Shown in pieces: positions 1 through 7,265 of a stretch of DNA of 15,505 bases. The translations under genes were made by a program, and so were the position numbers. The DNA is taken from positions 1 to 15,505 of the forward strand of contig JAAYFX010000017.1 in NCBI GenBank assembly GCA_012728025.1. Reading direction: 5' to 3'. Origin of the DNA: Clostridiales bacterium (GTDB taxonomy: Bacteria > Bacillota > Clostridia > Oscillospirales > Oscillospiraceae). The notes under the pieces are model-generated. The model worked only from the letters and a program-made list of their open reading frames with translations, had not been told where the DNA came from and did not search any database. Within the stretch, counting starts at the first letter, position 1; every line of letters begins with the position of its first letter.

Positions 1-140
1 AATTAAACTTATTGTCTTTACAGGTATAGTTTACACTGATTTTAGAGACTTACAATAAGCTTCAAAAAAATATAAATTATCACAATTTAAAAATCTATGG
101 TACACTTAGCATATATAAAAAATTTGGTGAGAGATAAAAC

Positions 141-1013
141 ATGAAAAAAGCGTATTTTAAGTATTTACTGTCCGTCTTACTTTTTGGCTCTAATGGAATA
201 GTTGCAAGCCGCATTCTTATGAGCAGCTATGAAATTGTATTGCTAAGAACCTTTATAGGAAGCTTATTTTTATTTGCCATCTATATTTTTTCAAAGACCA
301 AAGCCAGTGAAAAAGCAGGCAAAAAGGATGTTTTTTTTATAATTATTTCAGGGGTTTCCATGGGGGCAAGCTGGATGTTTCTCTATGAAGCCTATGCAAA
401 TATCGGAGTGAGCCTTGCAACCCTTTCCTACTACTGCGGCCCTGTTTTTGTTATGGCCCTTTCTCCCTTGGTATTTGGGGAAAAGATAAACGGAGCAAAG
501 CTTTTTGGTTTCTTTACGGTTTTGTGCGGAATGTTTTTACTAAACAATCAGGAGCTTTACCAAAAAGGCCTTTCATGGGGGCTGTTTTGCGGGATTATGT
601 CGGCTGTCACCTATGCCTTTATGGTGATTTTCAACAAGAAGGCAACAGGGATAAAAGGGCTTAAAAACTCCATGTATCAGCTTTTTATAAGTTTTATAAC
701 CGTTGGCCTGTTTGTTTTGATAAAGCAGGGAGTACATATAGATATAAGTACCGAAAGCATTGCTGCGATTTTGGTTTTGGGTATAGTAAACACAGGCATT
801 GGCTGCTACTTGTATTTTTCGTCTATTTCCGGTCTGCCTGCCCAAACTGTTGCAATCTGCGGCTATCTGGAGCCTGTTTCGGCTCTTGCCCTCTCCGCAA
901 TTTTCCTTCATGAGCGCCTGACTCCAATTCAGGCGGCGGGAGCTGTGCTGATTTTAGGGGGAGCCGCCTTCGGAGAGCTTTACCGCCGCCGAAGATATAA
1001 AGTTTCAAACTAA
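141..1013 (+). CDS. EamA/DMT-family membrane transporter, probable metabolite exporter
   Basis: This is a 290-residue polytopic membrane protein of the drug/metabolite transporter superfamily. It shows the expected two tandem EamA halves, roughly residues 5-135 and 145-282, each made of about five hydrophobic segments, and its length is normal for the family. The C-terminus ends in an Arg/Lys-rich tail (residues 281-287), which by the positive-inside rule should face the cytoplasm. Family members export amino acids or other small metabolites, but the substrate cannot be read from the sequence. The ATG at 141 is preceded by a purine-rich ribosome site (GGTGAGAG, 126-133). The 140 bases upstream are very AT-rich; a TATATA at 112-117 could be a -10 box, but no well-spaced -35 stands out. 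It appears to be a single-gene unit, because a separate promoter precedes the next gene. Confidence 0.9.
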   Translation: MKKAYFKYLLSVLLFGSNGIVASRILMSSYEIVLLRTFIGSLFLFAIYIFSKTKASEKAGKKDVFFIIISGVSMGASWMFLYEAYANIGVSLATLSYYCGPVFVMALSPLVFGEKINGAKLFGFFTVLCGMFLLNNQELYQKGLSWGLFCGIMSAVTYAFMVIFNKKATGIKGLKNSMYQLFISFITVGLFVLIKQGVHIDISTESIAAILVLGIVNTGIGCYLYFSSISGLPAQTVAICGYLEPVSALALSAIFLHERLTPIQAAGAVLILGGAAFGELYRRRRYKVSN

Positions 1014-1030
1014 ACTTCCTTGAAGTTTTT
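1012..1030 (+). terminator. Weak terminator-like hairpin at the end of the DMT gene
   Basis: A 7-bp A/T-rich stem pairs 1012-1018 with 1022-1028 around a 3-base loop and is followed by a short T-run. It overlaps the stop codon of the transporter gene. The stem is short and low in GC, so termination would be inefficient at best. Confidence 0.3.
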
Positions 1031-1121
1031 AAAAGGAAAAGGTGTTTTTAAAATTAAATAGGAATATTTGTTTTGCGAAAAAAGTTATAAGCTTATTAAA
1101 GATGACAGAAAATTATTTATT

Positions 1122-1150
1122 TTGACAGTATGAAAGCAAACGTGTAAAAT
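1122..1150 (+). promoter_or_regulatory. SigA-type promoter for the nucleoside-type ABC operon
   Basis: A perfect -35 box TTGACA (1122-1127) is separated by 17 bases from a -10 box TAAAAT (1145-1150, five of six matches). Transcription would begin about 40 bases before the ATPase start codon. That leaves no room for a riboswitch in the leader, so any control is probably by an operator-binding protein; none is identified. Confidence 0.8.
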
Positions 1151-1196
1151 AGATTAAACTTGTCTTAACTACCATAGGAAAGAAAGAGAAGCCGCT

Positions 1197-2726
1197 ATGA
1201 ACGATTATATTGTTGAAATGCGCCATATTACAAAGCGCTTTCCCGGAATAGTTGCCAACGACGACGTTTCCATCTCCATAAAAAAAGGTGAGATATACGC
1301 CATTTTGGGCGAAAACGGGGCCGGAAAATCCACCCTTATGAGTATGCTTTTCGGTATGTATGAGCCGGACGAGGGGGAAATTTTCATTCGTGGTAAAAGG
1401 GAGAGCATATCTTCTCCTGCCTATGCTGCAAAACTTAATATAGGCATGGTTCATCAGCACTTTAAACTTGTGCAAAACTATACCATAACGGAAAATATCA
1501 TTCTGGGCATGGAGCCAAAAAGCCGTTTTTTGGGCTTTTTACCCTCTGTGGATGTTAAGGGGACAAACAAGAAAATAGCCGAGCTTTCAAAGCGCTATGG
1601 TCTTGAGGTTGACCCCAAAAAAAAGATTGAGGAAATCGGCGTTTCCACCCAACAGCGGGTAGAGATTTTAAAAATGCTCTACCGTGAGGCGGAAATTCTT
1701 ATTTTCGACGAGCCGACAGCCGTTCTGACCCCTCAGGAAATTGAGTTCTTGCTGGAAATTATAAGGGAGCTTCGTAATTCGGGAAAAACCATTATCCTTA
1801 TAACCCACAAACTGGAGGAAATTAAAAAGGTGGCTGACCGCTGTGCCATTTTATGCAGGGGTAAGCTTGTGGATGTTTTGGATGTTAAGACCACCTCCAC
1901 AAAAACCATGGCAAACCTTATGGTGGGAAGGGAAATTAACTTTCGAACGGAAAAGACGGAGGCAAATTTTGGGGAAAAGGTGCTTTCGGTTTCGGGACTT
2001 GACGTCAGAAATGATGACGGCGTGTCAGTTGTGAAGGACGTTTCCTTTGACATAAAAGCCGGAGAAATTTTTGCTGTGGCCGGAGTTTCCGGAAATGGGC
2101 AGGAGGAGCTTGCCGATGCCATAGCGGGCCTTATAAAATCCTCCGGCTCTATAAGTTTAAAGGGAGCCGACATTAGCGAAATGACTGTCCGAGAGCGCTC
2201 GGAGATGGGCATATCATACATCCCCCAAGACAGGCAGGAGGTTGGCCTTGTGCTGGATTTTTCCCTTGGGGAAAATCTGGCTCTTAAGGATTATTACAAG
2301 GAGCCTTTCTGCAAAAACGGCATTTTACACCACAAGGCATTTTTAATTCACGGCCAAAAACTTATAGATGAATACGACATCCGCAGCGGGCAGGGAGCAA
2401 AAACTCAGGTTCGCTCCATGTCGGGGGGCAACCAGCAAAAGGCAATAGTTGCAAGGGAGATTATTTCCGACTCTGCACTTATGATTTTTGTCCAGCCCAC
2501 AAGGGGTCTTGACATAGGCGCCATTGAAAATATACACAGGCAGATACTTTCCGAAAGGGACAAGGGAAAGGCGATACTTCTTATTTCCCTTGAGCTGGAG
2601 GAAATTATAAGCCTTGCCGACACCATAGGTGTTATGTACAGCGGTGAAATGCAAACCATAGCTGCCGCCGGCAGCCTTACTTCAAATCAGGTGGGCGAAT
2701 TTATGATGGGGGTGAGGTCTGTATGA
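1197..2726 (+). CDS. ABC transporter ATP-binding protein, BMP/nucleoside importer type (NupO-like)
   Basis: This 509-residue protein has two fused nucleotide-binding domains and should power uptake of nucleosides or a related ligand through the two permeases that follow. Domain 1 has a good Walker A (GENGAGKST, 38-46), a Walker B with FDEPTAVLTP and the switch His in THKLEE. Its signature is degenerate: VSTQQR replaces the usual LSVGMQQR. Domain 2 lacks the GKS of Walker A (VSGNGQEE) but has a good signature (MSGGNQQK) and the family-typical QPTRGLD. The protein should therefore have one consensus ATP site (Walker A of domain 1 with the signature of domain 2) and one degenerate site. The ATG at 1197 follows a purine-rich but weak ribosome site. 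The stop overlaps the next start by 4 bases. The sugar-type ATPases RbsA/MglA share the fold, but the permeases favour the BMP/Nup branch. Confidence 0.92.
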   Translation: MNDYIVEMRHITKRFPGIVANDDVSISIKKGEIYAILGENGAGKSTLMSMLFGMYEPDEGEIFIRGKRESISSPAYAAKLNIGMVHQHFKLVQNYTITENIILGMEPKSRFLGFLPSVDVKGTNKKIAELSKRYGLEVDPKKKIEEIGVSTQQRVEILKMLYREAEILIFDEPTAVLTPQEIEFLLEIIRELRNSGKTIILITHKLEEIKKVADRCAILCRGKLVDVLDVKTTSTKTMANLMVGREINFRTEKTEANFGEKVLSVSGLDVRNDDGVSVVKDVSFDIKAGEIFAVAGVSGNGQEELADAIAGLIKSSGSISLKGADISEMTVRERSEMGISYIPQDRQEVGLVLDFSLGENLALKDYYKEPFCKNGILHHKAFLIHGQKLIDEYDIRSGQGAKTQVRSMSGGNQQKAIVAREIISDSALMIFVQPTRGLDIGAIENIHRQILSERDKGKAILLISLELEEIISLADTIGVMYSGEMQTIAAAGSLTSNQVGEFMMGVRSV

Positions 2727-3907
2727 AGAAACCGAAAAATGCCTTGAAGAACCCTTTTCGCCGTGGTTTTATAGCAATTCTGGGAAACGAAAAATATCAA
2801 GGCTTTACCATACCGCTTTTTGCCATAATTTTAAGCCTGCTCGCCGCCTCATTATTACTGCTCAGCCTTGGAAAGAACCCTCTTATAGCCTTTCGCAGTC
2901 TTTTGCAGGGCAGCGGCTTATTGCCAAAGGCAAGCTATGCCGCAAAAAAGAACATTTTAACCGATTTTATGAGCATGCTCAACATTCTCACGCCAATGAT
3001 ATTTGCGGCGCTGGCAGTTGCCGTTGCCCTTAAAGCGGGACTATTTAACATAGGTATCTCGGGTCAGATGCTCGTTCCCGGCTTCATAGCCTCCATAACT
3101 GTCGGATACAGCAAGCTTCCGGCAGCGGCGGCTCTGCCCTTGGTGCTCATAATTGGCATAATGGGCGGGGCGGCAGTTGGCTCTCTTATAGGCTGGTTAA
3201 AGCATAGATTTAACATAAACGAGGTTGTGTCCTCGATTATGCTAAACTATATTTTTTCGTATATTATAAGCTATTTTATAAACACGAATTATATAGATGC
3301 GGTTTCTCGACAATCCCGCTATATCAGCGCAAACACAAGGCTGACCCTTGCAAATATTGAACTTTTCGGCCTTAAAATGGACATTCCCCTAGGCTTTATC
3401 CTTGCTGTACCAGCGGCCTTTCTTGTTAAGTTTCTTATGGACAAAACCCGTGTGGGCTATGAGCTTAAGGTGGTGGGGCTTAACAAAAAGGCGGCGCAAT
3501 ACGCAGGCATAAATGTTGGAAAAAACATTGTTATGGCAATGGCAATTTCAGGCGCTCTAGCTGGGCTTGCCGGTGTTACCTATTATCTTGGAAACTTCAA
3601 CTCCATTCAACCGAGGGTTTTATCCTCTCTGGGCTTTGACTCCATTGCCGTTTGCCTTTTGGGAAACTCTCACCCCATCGGCATTTTGTTTTCCTCCCTT
3701 TTAATAACCGTCATATCAAAGGGAAGCAACTATATGAGTTCTACTATCAATGTCCCTCAGGAAATATCCCAGCTTATAACAGGGCTTATACTGTTGTTTT
3801 CCGCCTGCGGAGCTTATATAAAGCACAGGGTTTCTTTGGCGAAAGATGAAATTCGAGACGAAAAGCTCAGACTAAAGCAGGAAAATGAGGAGGGGGACAG
3901 GGTATGA
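2723..3907 (+). CDS. ABC transporter permease, BMP/nucleoside importer type (NupP-like)
   Basis: This 394-residue integral membrane protein of the BPD_transp_2 family is one of the two non-identical permeases expected for this importer. It has a charged cytoplasmic N-terminus, a first membrane segment near residues 30-50, and a run of further hydrophobic segments. Between them lies the conserved stretch KAGLFNIGISGQM (about 104-116), typical of the first permease of nucleoside/BMP systems, where xNIGxxGQ is a hallmark. A long hydrophilic tail follows the last membrane helix (about 366-394). It starts at an ATG that overlaps the ATPase stop (ATGA at 2723-2726) and ends in another ATGA overlap with the next permease, which points to tight translational coupling and matched synthesis of the two subunits. 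Confidence 0.92.
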   Translation: MKKPKNALKNPFRRGFIAILGNEKYQGFTIPLFAIILSLLAASLLLLSLGKNPLIAFRSLLQGSGLLPKASYAAKKNILTDFMSMLNILTPMIFAALAVAVALKAGLFNIGISGQMLVPGFIASITVGYSKLPAAAALPLVLIIGIMGGAAVGSLIGWLKHRFNINEVVSSIMLNYIFSYIISYFINTNYIDAVSRQSRYISANTRLTLANIELFGLKMDIPLGFILAVPAAFLVKFLMDKTRVGYELKVVGLNKKAAQYAGINVGKNIVMAMAISGALAGLAGVTYYLGNFNSIQPRVLSSLGFDSIAVCLLGNSHPIGILFSSLLITVISKGSNYMSSTINVPQEISQLITGLILLFSACGAYIKHRVSLAKDEIRDEKLRLKQENEEGDRV

Positions 3908-4866
3908 ACTATATCATAATTGAGGGCCTTGCCTTTGCGCTTCCCCTTTTTATAATTGCCATAGGCGGCATTTTCAGTGAGAGAAGCGGTGTTACAAACC
4001 TTGCCTTAGAGGGCTTTCAGGGTTTTGGTGCTTTTGCGGGGGCTGCCGCTGTCATGGCAATAAGCGGGGGAAACCTTGCGGGGATAGAAACCCCCATGTT
4101 TATTACAGCCATGGTTTTTGCCCTTTTGGGGGGCATGGTTTTCTCAATGCTACACGCACTTTTGTGCATACCCTTCAAGGCAAATCAGGTTATATCCGGC
4201 GTTGTTATAAACATTCTTGCAACAGCTTTAACAGCCTTTTTAACCAGTCAGTTTAACACGGTTTTATTTGGCAAACCTACAAACAAATTTGTTTTGGGCA
4301 TCTGCGAAAAATTTACTGTTCCTTTTATATCGGAGGTTCCTGTTCTTGGCGCTTTTTTCACCGATGTGTATTATTATCAGCCGATTATAATTGCGGCGGC
4401 TCTTGTTGCAAGCTATGTCCTTTATAAAAGCCGTTTTGGTCTGCGCCTTCGTGCCTGCGGGGACAATCCCCATGCGGTTGATGCTGCCGGAATCAGCGTT
4501 TCAAAGCTGCGCTTTATTGCGGTTATGATTTCCGGCGCCTTATCCGGTCTTGGGGGTATGTGCTTTGCCTATTCTATTTCCGCAAGCTTTTCTCCCACCA
4601 TTTACTCAGGCTATGGCTTTCTTGCCATAGCGGCGCTGATTTTTGGAAACTGGAAAATCGGCCCCACCCTTTTAGCCTGCCTGCTTTTTGGTTTTGCCCG
4701 AAGCGGCGGATATAAGCTTGCTCAGGTTTTGGGGCTTACCAGCGCCTTTGCAGACATTATTATGATTTTGCCATATGTTTTAACCCTGCTTCTTCTTATG
4801 TTCTTTTCCTCCACAAACCGCGCCCCAAGGGCTTTGGGAGAAATTTATGACAAGGGGAAAAGATAA
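3904..4866 (+). CDS. ABC transporter permease, BMP/nucleoside importer type (NupQ-like)
   Basis: This 320-residue membrane protein is the second permease of the importer. The N-terminal sequence SERSGVTNLALEGFQGFGAFAG (about 26-47) matches the family's conserved GVxNLAxEG motif. A later LRACGDNPHAVDAAGI stretch (about 183-198) is the usual cytoplasmic coupling region, followed by further hydrophobic helices. The length is normal for the family. The ATG overlaps the previous stop (3904-3907). No gene for a BMP-family lipoprotein, which normally delivers the ligand, precedes or follows the operon here; the strand switches after this gene. Confidence 0.92.
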   Translation: MNYIIIEGLAFALPLFIIAIGGIFSERSGVTNLALEGFQGFGAFAGAAAVMAISGGNLAGIETPMFITAMVFALLGGMVFSMLHALLCIPFKANQVISGVVINILATALTAFLTSQFNTVLFGKPTNKFVLGICEKFTVPFISEVPVLGAFFTDVYYYQPIIIAAALVASYVLYKSRFGLRLRACGDNPHAVDAAGISVSKLRFIAVMISGALSGLGGMCFAYSISASFSPTIYSGYGFLAIAALIFGNWKIGPTLLACLLFGFARSGGYKLAQVLGLTSAFADIIMILPYVLTLLLLMFFSSTNRAPRALGEIYDKGKR

Positions 4867-4898
4867 AAAACCTGCCTTCGGCAGAGTTGAGCCTAAAA

Positions 4899-4935
4899 AA
4901 GCCCGAGGTTTCCATCTTAGGAAAACCTCGGGCTT
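4899..4935 (-). terminator. Intrinsic terminator between convergent genes, mainly for the NUDIX gene
   Basis: A 13-bp perfect stem (4899-4911 with 4923-4935) encloses an 11-base loop. Read on the minus strand it is followed by a run of six T, so it fits termination of the minus-strand NUDIX gene, whose stop lies 37 bases upstream. On the plus strand the trailing sequence is only weakly T-rich, but the hairpin may also slow transcription leaving the ABC operon. Confidence 0.78.
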
Positions 4936-4972
4936 CTGTGTTTGTATAAGGTTTATAGCAGTGAGTATAAGC

Positions 4973-5542
4973 TTAAAGCATTGGAATAACCAGCTGTGAC
5001 CAAGTTTCCATGCTGGCTTCCATTTGGGGCAGCTCATGGCGCTTTACCCAAAAGCCCTCAAGCTTTTCCGTTTCACGCACAGAAACTTCCCCTTGAGTTT
5101 CCATGGTGAAAAAAAGCCCAAGATGCACTCTGCCAACCTCGTTTTGGTCATCATTTATAAGCCCTCTGGCTGTCAGCTCTCCAGACTTTTCTATAAAAAC
5201 CTCCTCGTTTATCTCACGGCGCATACCGTTTTCCAAAACATTTCCGCCCAAATCATACTCGGAGTTTATATGTCCTCCCACCCCAAGGGATAAAAGCCCA
5301 TGTAGACGGCTTTCCCCGCCTTTTTTAAGCCTGCGCATAACAAAAACCTCGTCTTTGCGGCAGATGACAACATAAGGGATTATCTGCTTATAATTTGGGT
5401 CATTTTCCGCACTTTCACGGGGGATAAATTCAAAGTTATCATTAATTATATCCACAACAGCCCCGCTGTTTTCTGTGGAAATGCCCTTTGCGGGCAGATG
5501 TTTTTCGATTAAAGTTCTTCTAACGGTTAAAACGTTTTCCAT
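4973..5542 (-). CDS. NUDIX-fold hydrolase-like protein
   Basis: This 189-residue soluble protein resembles Firmicutes NUDIX proteins often annotated as predicted phosphoesterases. The catalytic helix core REINEE (109-114) supplies the metal-binding Glu residues of the NUDIX box. The rest of the box departs from the consensus Gx5Ex7REUxEExGU. A GGH (89-91) lies further upstream than expected, position 101 is Asn where Glu is usual, and Phe replaces the late Gly, so either the loop is longer in this branch or activity is altered. Residues 1-50 form an N-terminal extension before the fold. The natural substrate cannot be inferred. The ATG (5540-5542) has a good ribosome site, AAGGAG, 10 bases upstream on the minus strand. 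It is a single-gene unit with its own promoter and terminator, divergent from the DUF1015 gene. Confidence 0.85.
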   Translation of the reverse strand: MENVLTVRRTLIEKHLPAKGISTENSGAVVDIINDNFEFIPRESAENDPNYKQIIPYVVICRKDEVFVMRRLKKGGESRLHGLLSLGVGGHINSEYDLGGNVLENGMRREINEEVFIEKSGELTARGLINDDQNEVGRVHLGLFFTMETQGEVSVRETEKLEGFWVKRHELPQMEASMETWSQLVIPML

Positions 5543-5572
5543 AGTTACCTCGCTCCTTTATTTCCTTTTGCG

Positions 5573-5601
5573 ATGATAGCACAAAATCTTGCGCAAGCCA
5601 A
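5573..5601 (-). promoter_or_regulatory. SigA-type extended -10 promoter for the NUDIX gene
   Basis: On the minus strand, TTGGCT (5601-5596) is followed after exactly 17 bases by TATCAT (5578-5573), and TGC directly before the -10 makes it an extended -10 element. It lies about 30 bases upstream of the start codon. Confidence 0.65.
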
Positions 5602-5650
5602 CGTCTTTCGGCAAAATACTCTCTTTTGTGCCTTGTTCGACCTGTGACTA

Positions 5651-5679
5651 TTGCAAAGGGGCGTCTTGTTTGTTAAAAT
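5651..5679 (+). promoter_or_regulatory. Candidate SigA promoter for the DUF1015 gene
   Basis: TTGCAA (5651-5656) and TAAAAT (5674-5679) are separated by 17 bases. This would leave a leader of about 140 bases. An alternative pair, TTGGGT (5706-5711) and CATAAT (5728-5733) with a 16-base spacer, lies closer to the gene. The 286-base gap between the divergent genes otherwise contains only a possible 6-bp long-range pairing (5678-5683 with 5725-5730). Confidence 0.5.
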
Positions 5680-5828
5680 GTCCGAGCATAGAAAAATTAA
5701 AAGTTTTGGGTGAAAACATGGTTTGGACATAATGAGTTGATTTTTATTTGCCATGGCAGTGCCCCGCAAAAGGACATTCTTTTAGTGGCCTTTTTGTGAA
5801 CCGAATGCGAAAGGAAGGTTCTTTTATT

Positions 5829-7082
5829 ATGAAAAAACTTTTTGTCTCTGGGGATATTCTTCTGCCTAAGGATGCTGATATGCGCCTTTGGAGCGTTATT
5901 GCCTGCGACCAGTTTACATCCCAGCCCGAATATTGGGACTTAGTCGACACTAAGGTGGGGGATGCCCCCTCGACCTTGCGGCTCATCCTGCCTGAGGCTT
6001 ATCTCGGCAGTAAGGATAATGAAAAAGAAACTGAAAAGATTAACGCAGAGATGGAAAAATATCTTTCCGAGGGTGTGTTTAAAACTATTTCAAACTCTTT
6101 TATATATGTAGAGCGCTCTCTTACAGTGGGGCATACCCGTCGGGGGCTTTTGGGGCTTATAGACTTAGAAACATATGATTATCATAAGAACTCAAGCTCT
6201 CCTGTGCGGGCCACCGAGGGGACGGTGGAAGACCGCCTGCCGCCAAGGGTGCGGGTGCGTGAAGGGGCAAGCCTTGAGCTGCCACATATCGTAGTTTTTA
6301 TTGACGACCCTGAAAACACTGTTATAGATGCCGCCAAAGGCGGTGAGCTGCTTTATGACTTTGAGCTTATGGACGGGGGCGGACGTATAAAAGGCAGTCG
6401 CATTTTTGGAGAAAACGCTGATAAAGTAAGTGAGGCTCTCTCTGCCCTTTCAGAACCAAGCTATCTTGAAAAGCGGTATAAGCTTGAGGGGAAAAAGCCT
6501 GTTATAATCGCCATGGGCGACGGCAACCACAGCCTTGCAACAGCAAGACTATGCTGGGAAAAAATAAAGCAGGAACTTTCGCCGGAGGAAAGGGAAAACC
6601 ATCCCGCAAGATACGGTCTGGCAGAGCTTGTTAACATCCACGACCCCTCAGTGATTTTTGAGCCTATACATAGAGTGATGTTTAAAACCGAAACTGAGGA
6701 CTTTTTTGAGACGGCAAAAGATTTCTTTAAAGTAAAAAATAAAGACGGACAGGGCTGCCACGAAATACGCTGTCTTTGCGGGGATAAATCGGAAACTATA
6801 AGCCTTTGCGGCCTTACCATAGGTCAGGCTATTGCCGCAGCTCAGGAATTTTGCCTTTTCTACATAGAAAAACATGGGGGAGAGCTTGACTATATACACG
6901 ACGACGATTCTGCCATTGAAATGTCCCAAAATAAGGGCTGCTGTGGTTTGCTTCTTCCCTCTATGGACAAAAACGAGCTTTTCCCATCTATCATCAAAAG
7001 CGGAGTTTTTCCTGCAAAAAGCTTTTCCATCGGCCCTGCCAGAGACAAGCGCTATTATTTAGAGTGCAGAAAAATAAAATAA
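5829..7082 (+). CDS. DUF1015 family protein of unknown function
   Basis: This 417-residue cytoplasmic protein belongs to the DUF1015 (COG4198) family, whose biochemical role I do not know. Recognisable family motifs occur in order: RATEGTVEDRLPPR near residues 123-136, then MGDGNHSLATAR near 229-240, and HPARYGLAELVNIHD near 257-271. The Asp/His-rich DGNHS segment looks like a possible active or metal site, which is inference. I chose the ATG at 5829 over an in-frame start at 5748. It has AAGGAAGG a few bases upstream, the protein begins with a sensible MKKLFVSG, and the 27 extra residues do not resemble the family. It is monocistronic here, with a strong terminator behind it. In other Clostridia I recall DUF1015 genes near serine-biosynthesis genes, but none are present here. 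Confidence 0.88.
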   Translation: MKKLFVSGDILLPKDADMRLWSVIACDQFTSQPEYWDLVDTKVGDAPSTLRLILPEAYLGSKDNEKETEKINAEMEKYLSEGVFKTISNSFIYVERSLTVGHTRRGLLGLIDLETYDYHKNSSSPVRATEGTVEDRLPPRVRVREGASLELPHIVVFIDDPENTVIDAAKGGELLYDFELMDGGGRIKGSRIFGENADKVSEALSALSEPSYLEKRYKLEGKKPVIIAMGDGNHSLATARLCWEKIKQELSPEERENHPARYGLAELVNIHDPSVIFEPIHRVMFKTETEDFFETAKDFFKVKNKDGQGCHEIRCLCGDKSETISLCGLTIGQAIAAAQEFCLFYIEKHGGELDYIHDDDSAIEMSQNKGCCGLLLPSMDKNELFPSIIKSGVFPAKSFSIGPARDKRYYLECRKIK

Positions 7083-7090
7083 GCTTTTAT

Positions 7091-7122
7091 AAAAAGCCTC
7101 GACCTTTTGGTCGGGGCTTTTT
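7091..7122 (+). terminator. Strong intrinsic terminator after the DUF1015 gene
   Basis: A 14-bp stem (7091-7104 with 7109-7122, one G-T wobble) has a TTTT loop. Its 3' arm ends in a T-run, and the 5' A-run could make it work in both directions. It insulates the sporulation operon from upstream transcription. Confidence 0.9.
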
Positions 7123-7217
7123 GCTGTTTTAAGGGGGAGATAAAGCTTTGAAAGAGCCTTGAGCCTTTGTAGTTTTTAGGTTTTTGACCTACCATAGCCC
7201 ACGCTTAAATTAATGCC

Positions 7218-7247
7218 GTCATATTTTGGGGACAAGTCCAATAGACT
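7218..7247 (+). promoter_or_regulatory. Candidate SigE (mother-cell) promoter of the spoIIIA operon
   Basis: GTCATATT (7218-7225) matches the SigE -35 element well. About 14 bases later AATAGACT (7240-7247) matches six of eight positions of a SigE-type -10 (CATACACT). The site lies just upstream of the spoIIIAA ribosome site GGGGGTG (7254-7260). spoIIIA is known to be SigE-dependent in Bacillus subtilis, so the placement is right; use here is inferred. Confidence 0.62.
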
Positions 7248-7265
7248 GAAAACGGGGGTGAGCAC

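Noticed and set aside
1014..1196. Possible purine riboswitch before the nucleoside-type importer
   Set aside because: The good promoter at 1122-1150 leaves a leader of only about 40 bases, too short for an aptamer plus switch, and no aptamer core is visible.
5678..5730. Possible structured leader before the DUF1015 gene (ATGTCC pairing with GGACAT)
   Set aside because: Only 6 bp with a 41-base loop and no further supporting helices; could be chance in this AT-rich gap.
5748..5828. Longer in-frame start for the DUF1015 gene
   Set aside because: No good ribosome site precedes 5748, and the extra residues do not look like the family; 5829 has AAGGAAGG upstream.
7154..7191. Tandem GAGCCTT repeat and TAGGT/ACCTA inverted repeat upstream of spoIIIA
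   Set aside because: Too short to support an operator or element without comparison to related genomes.
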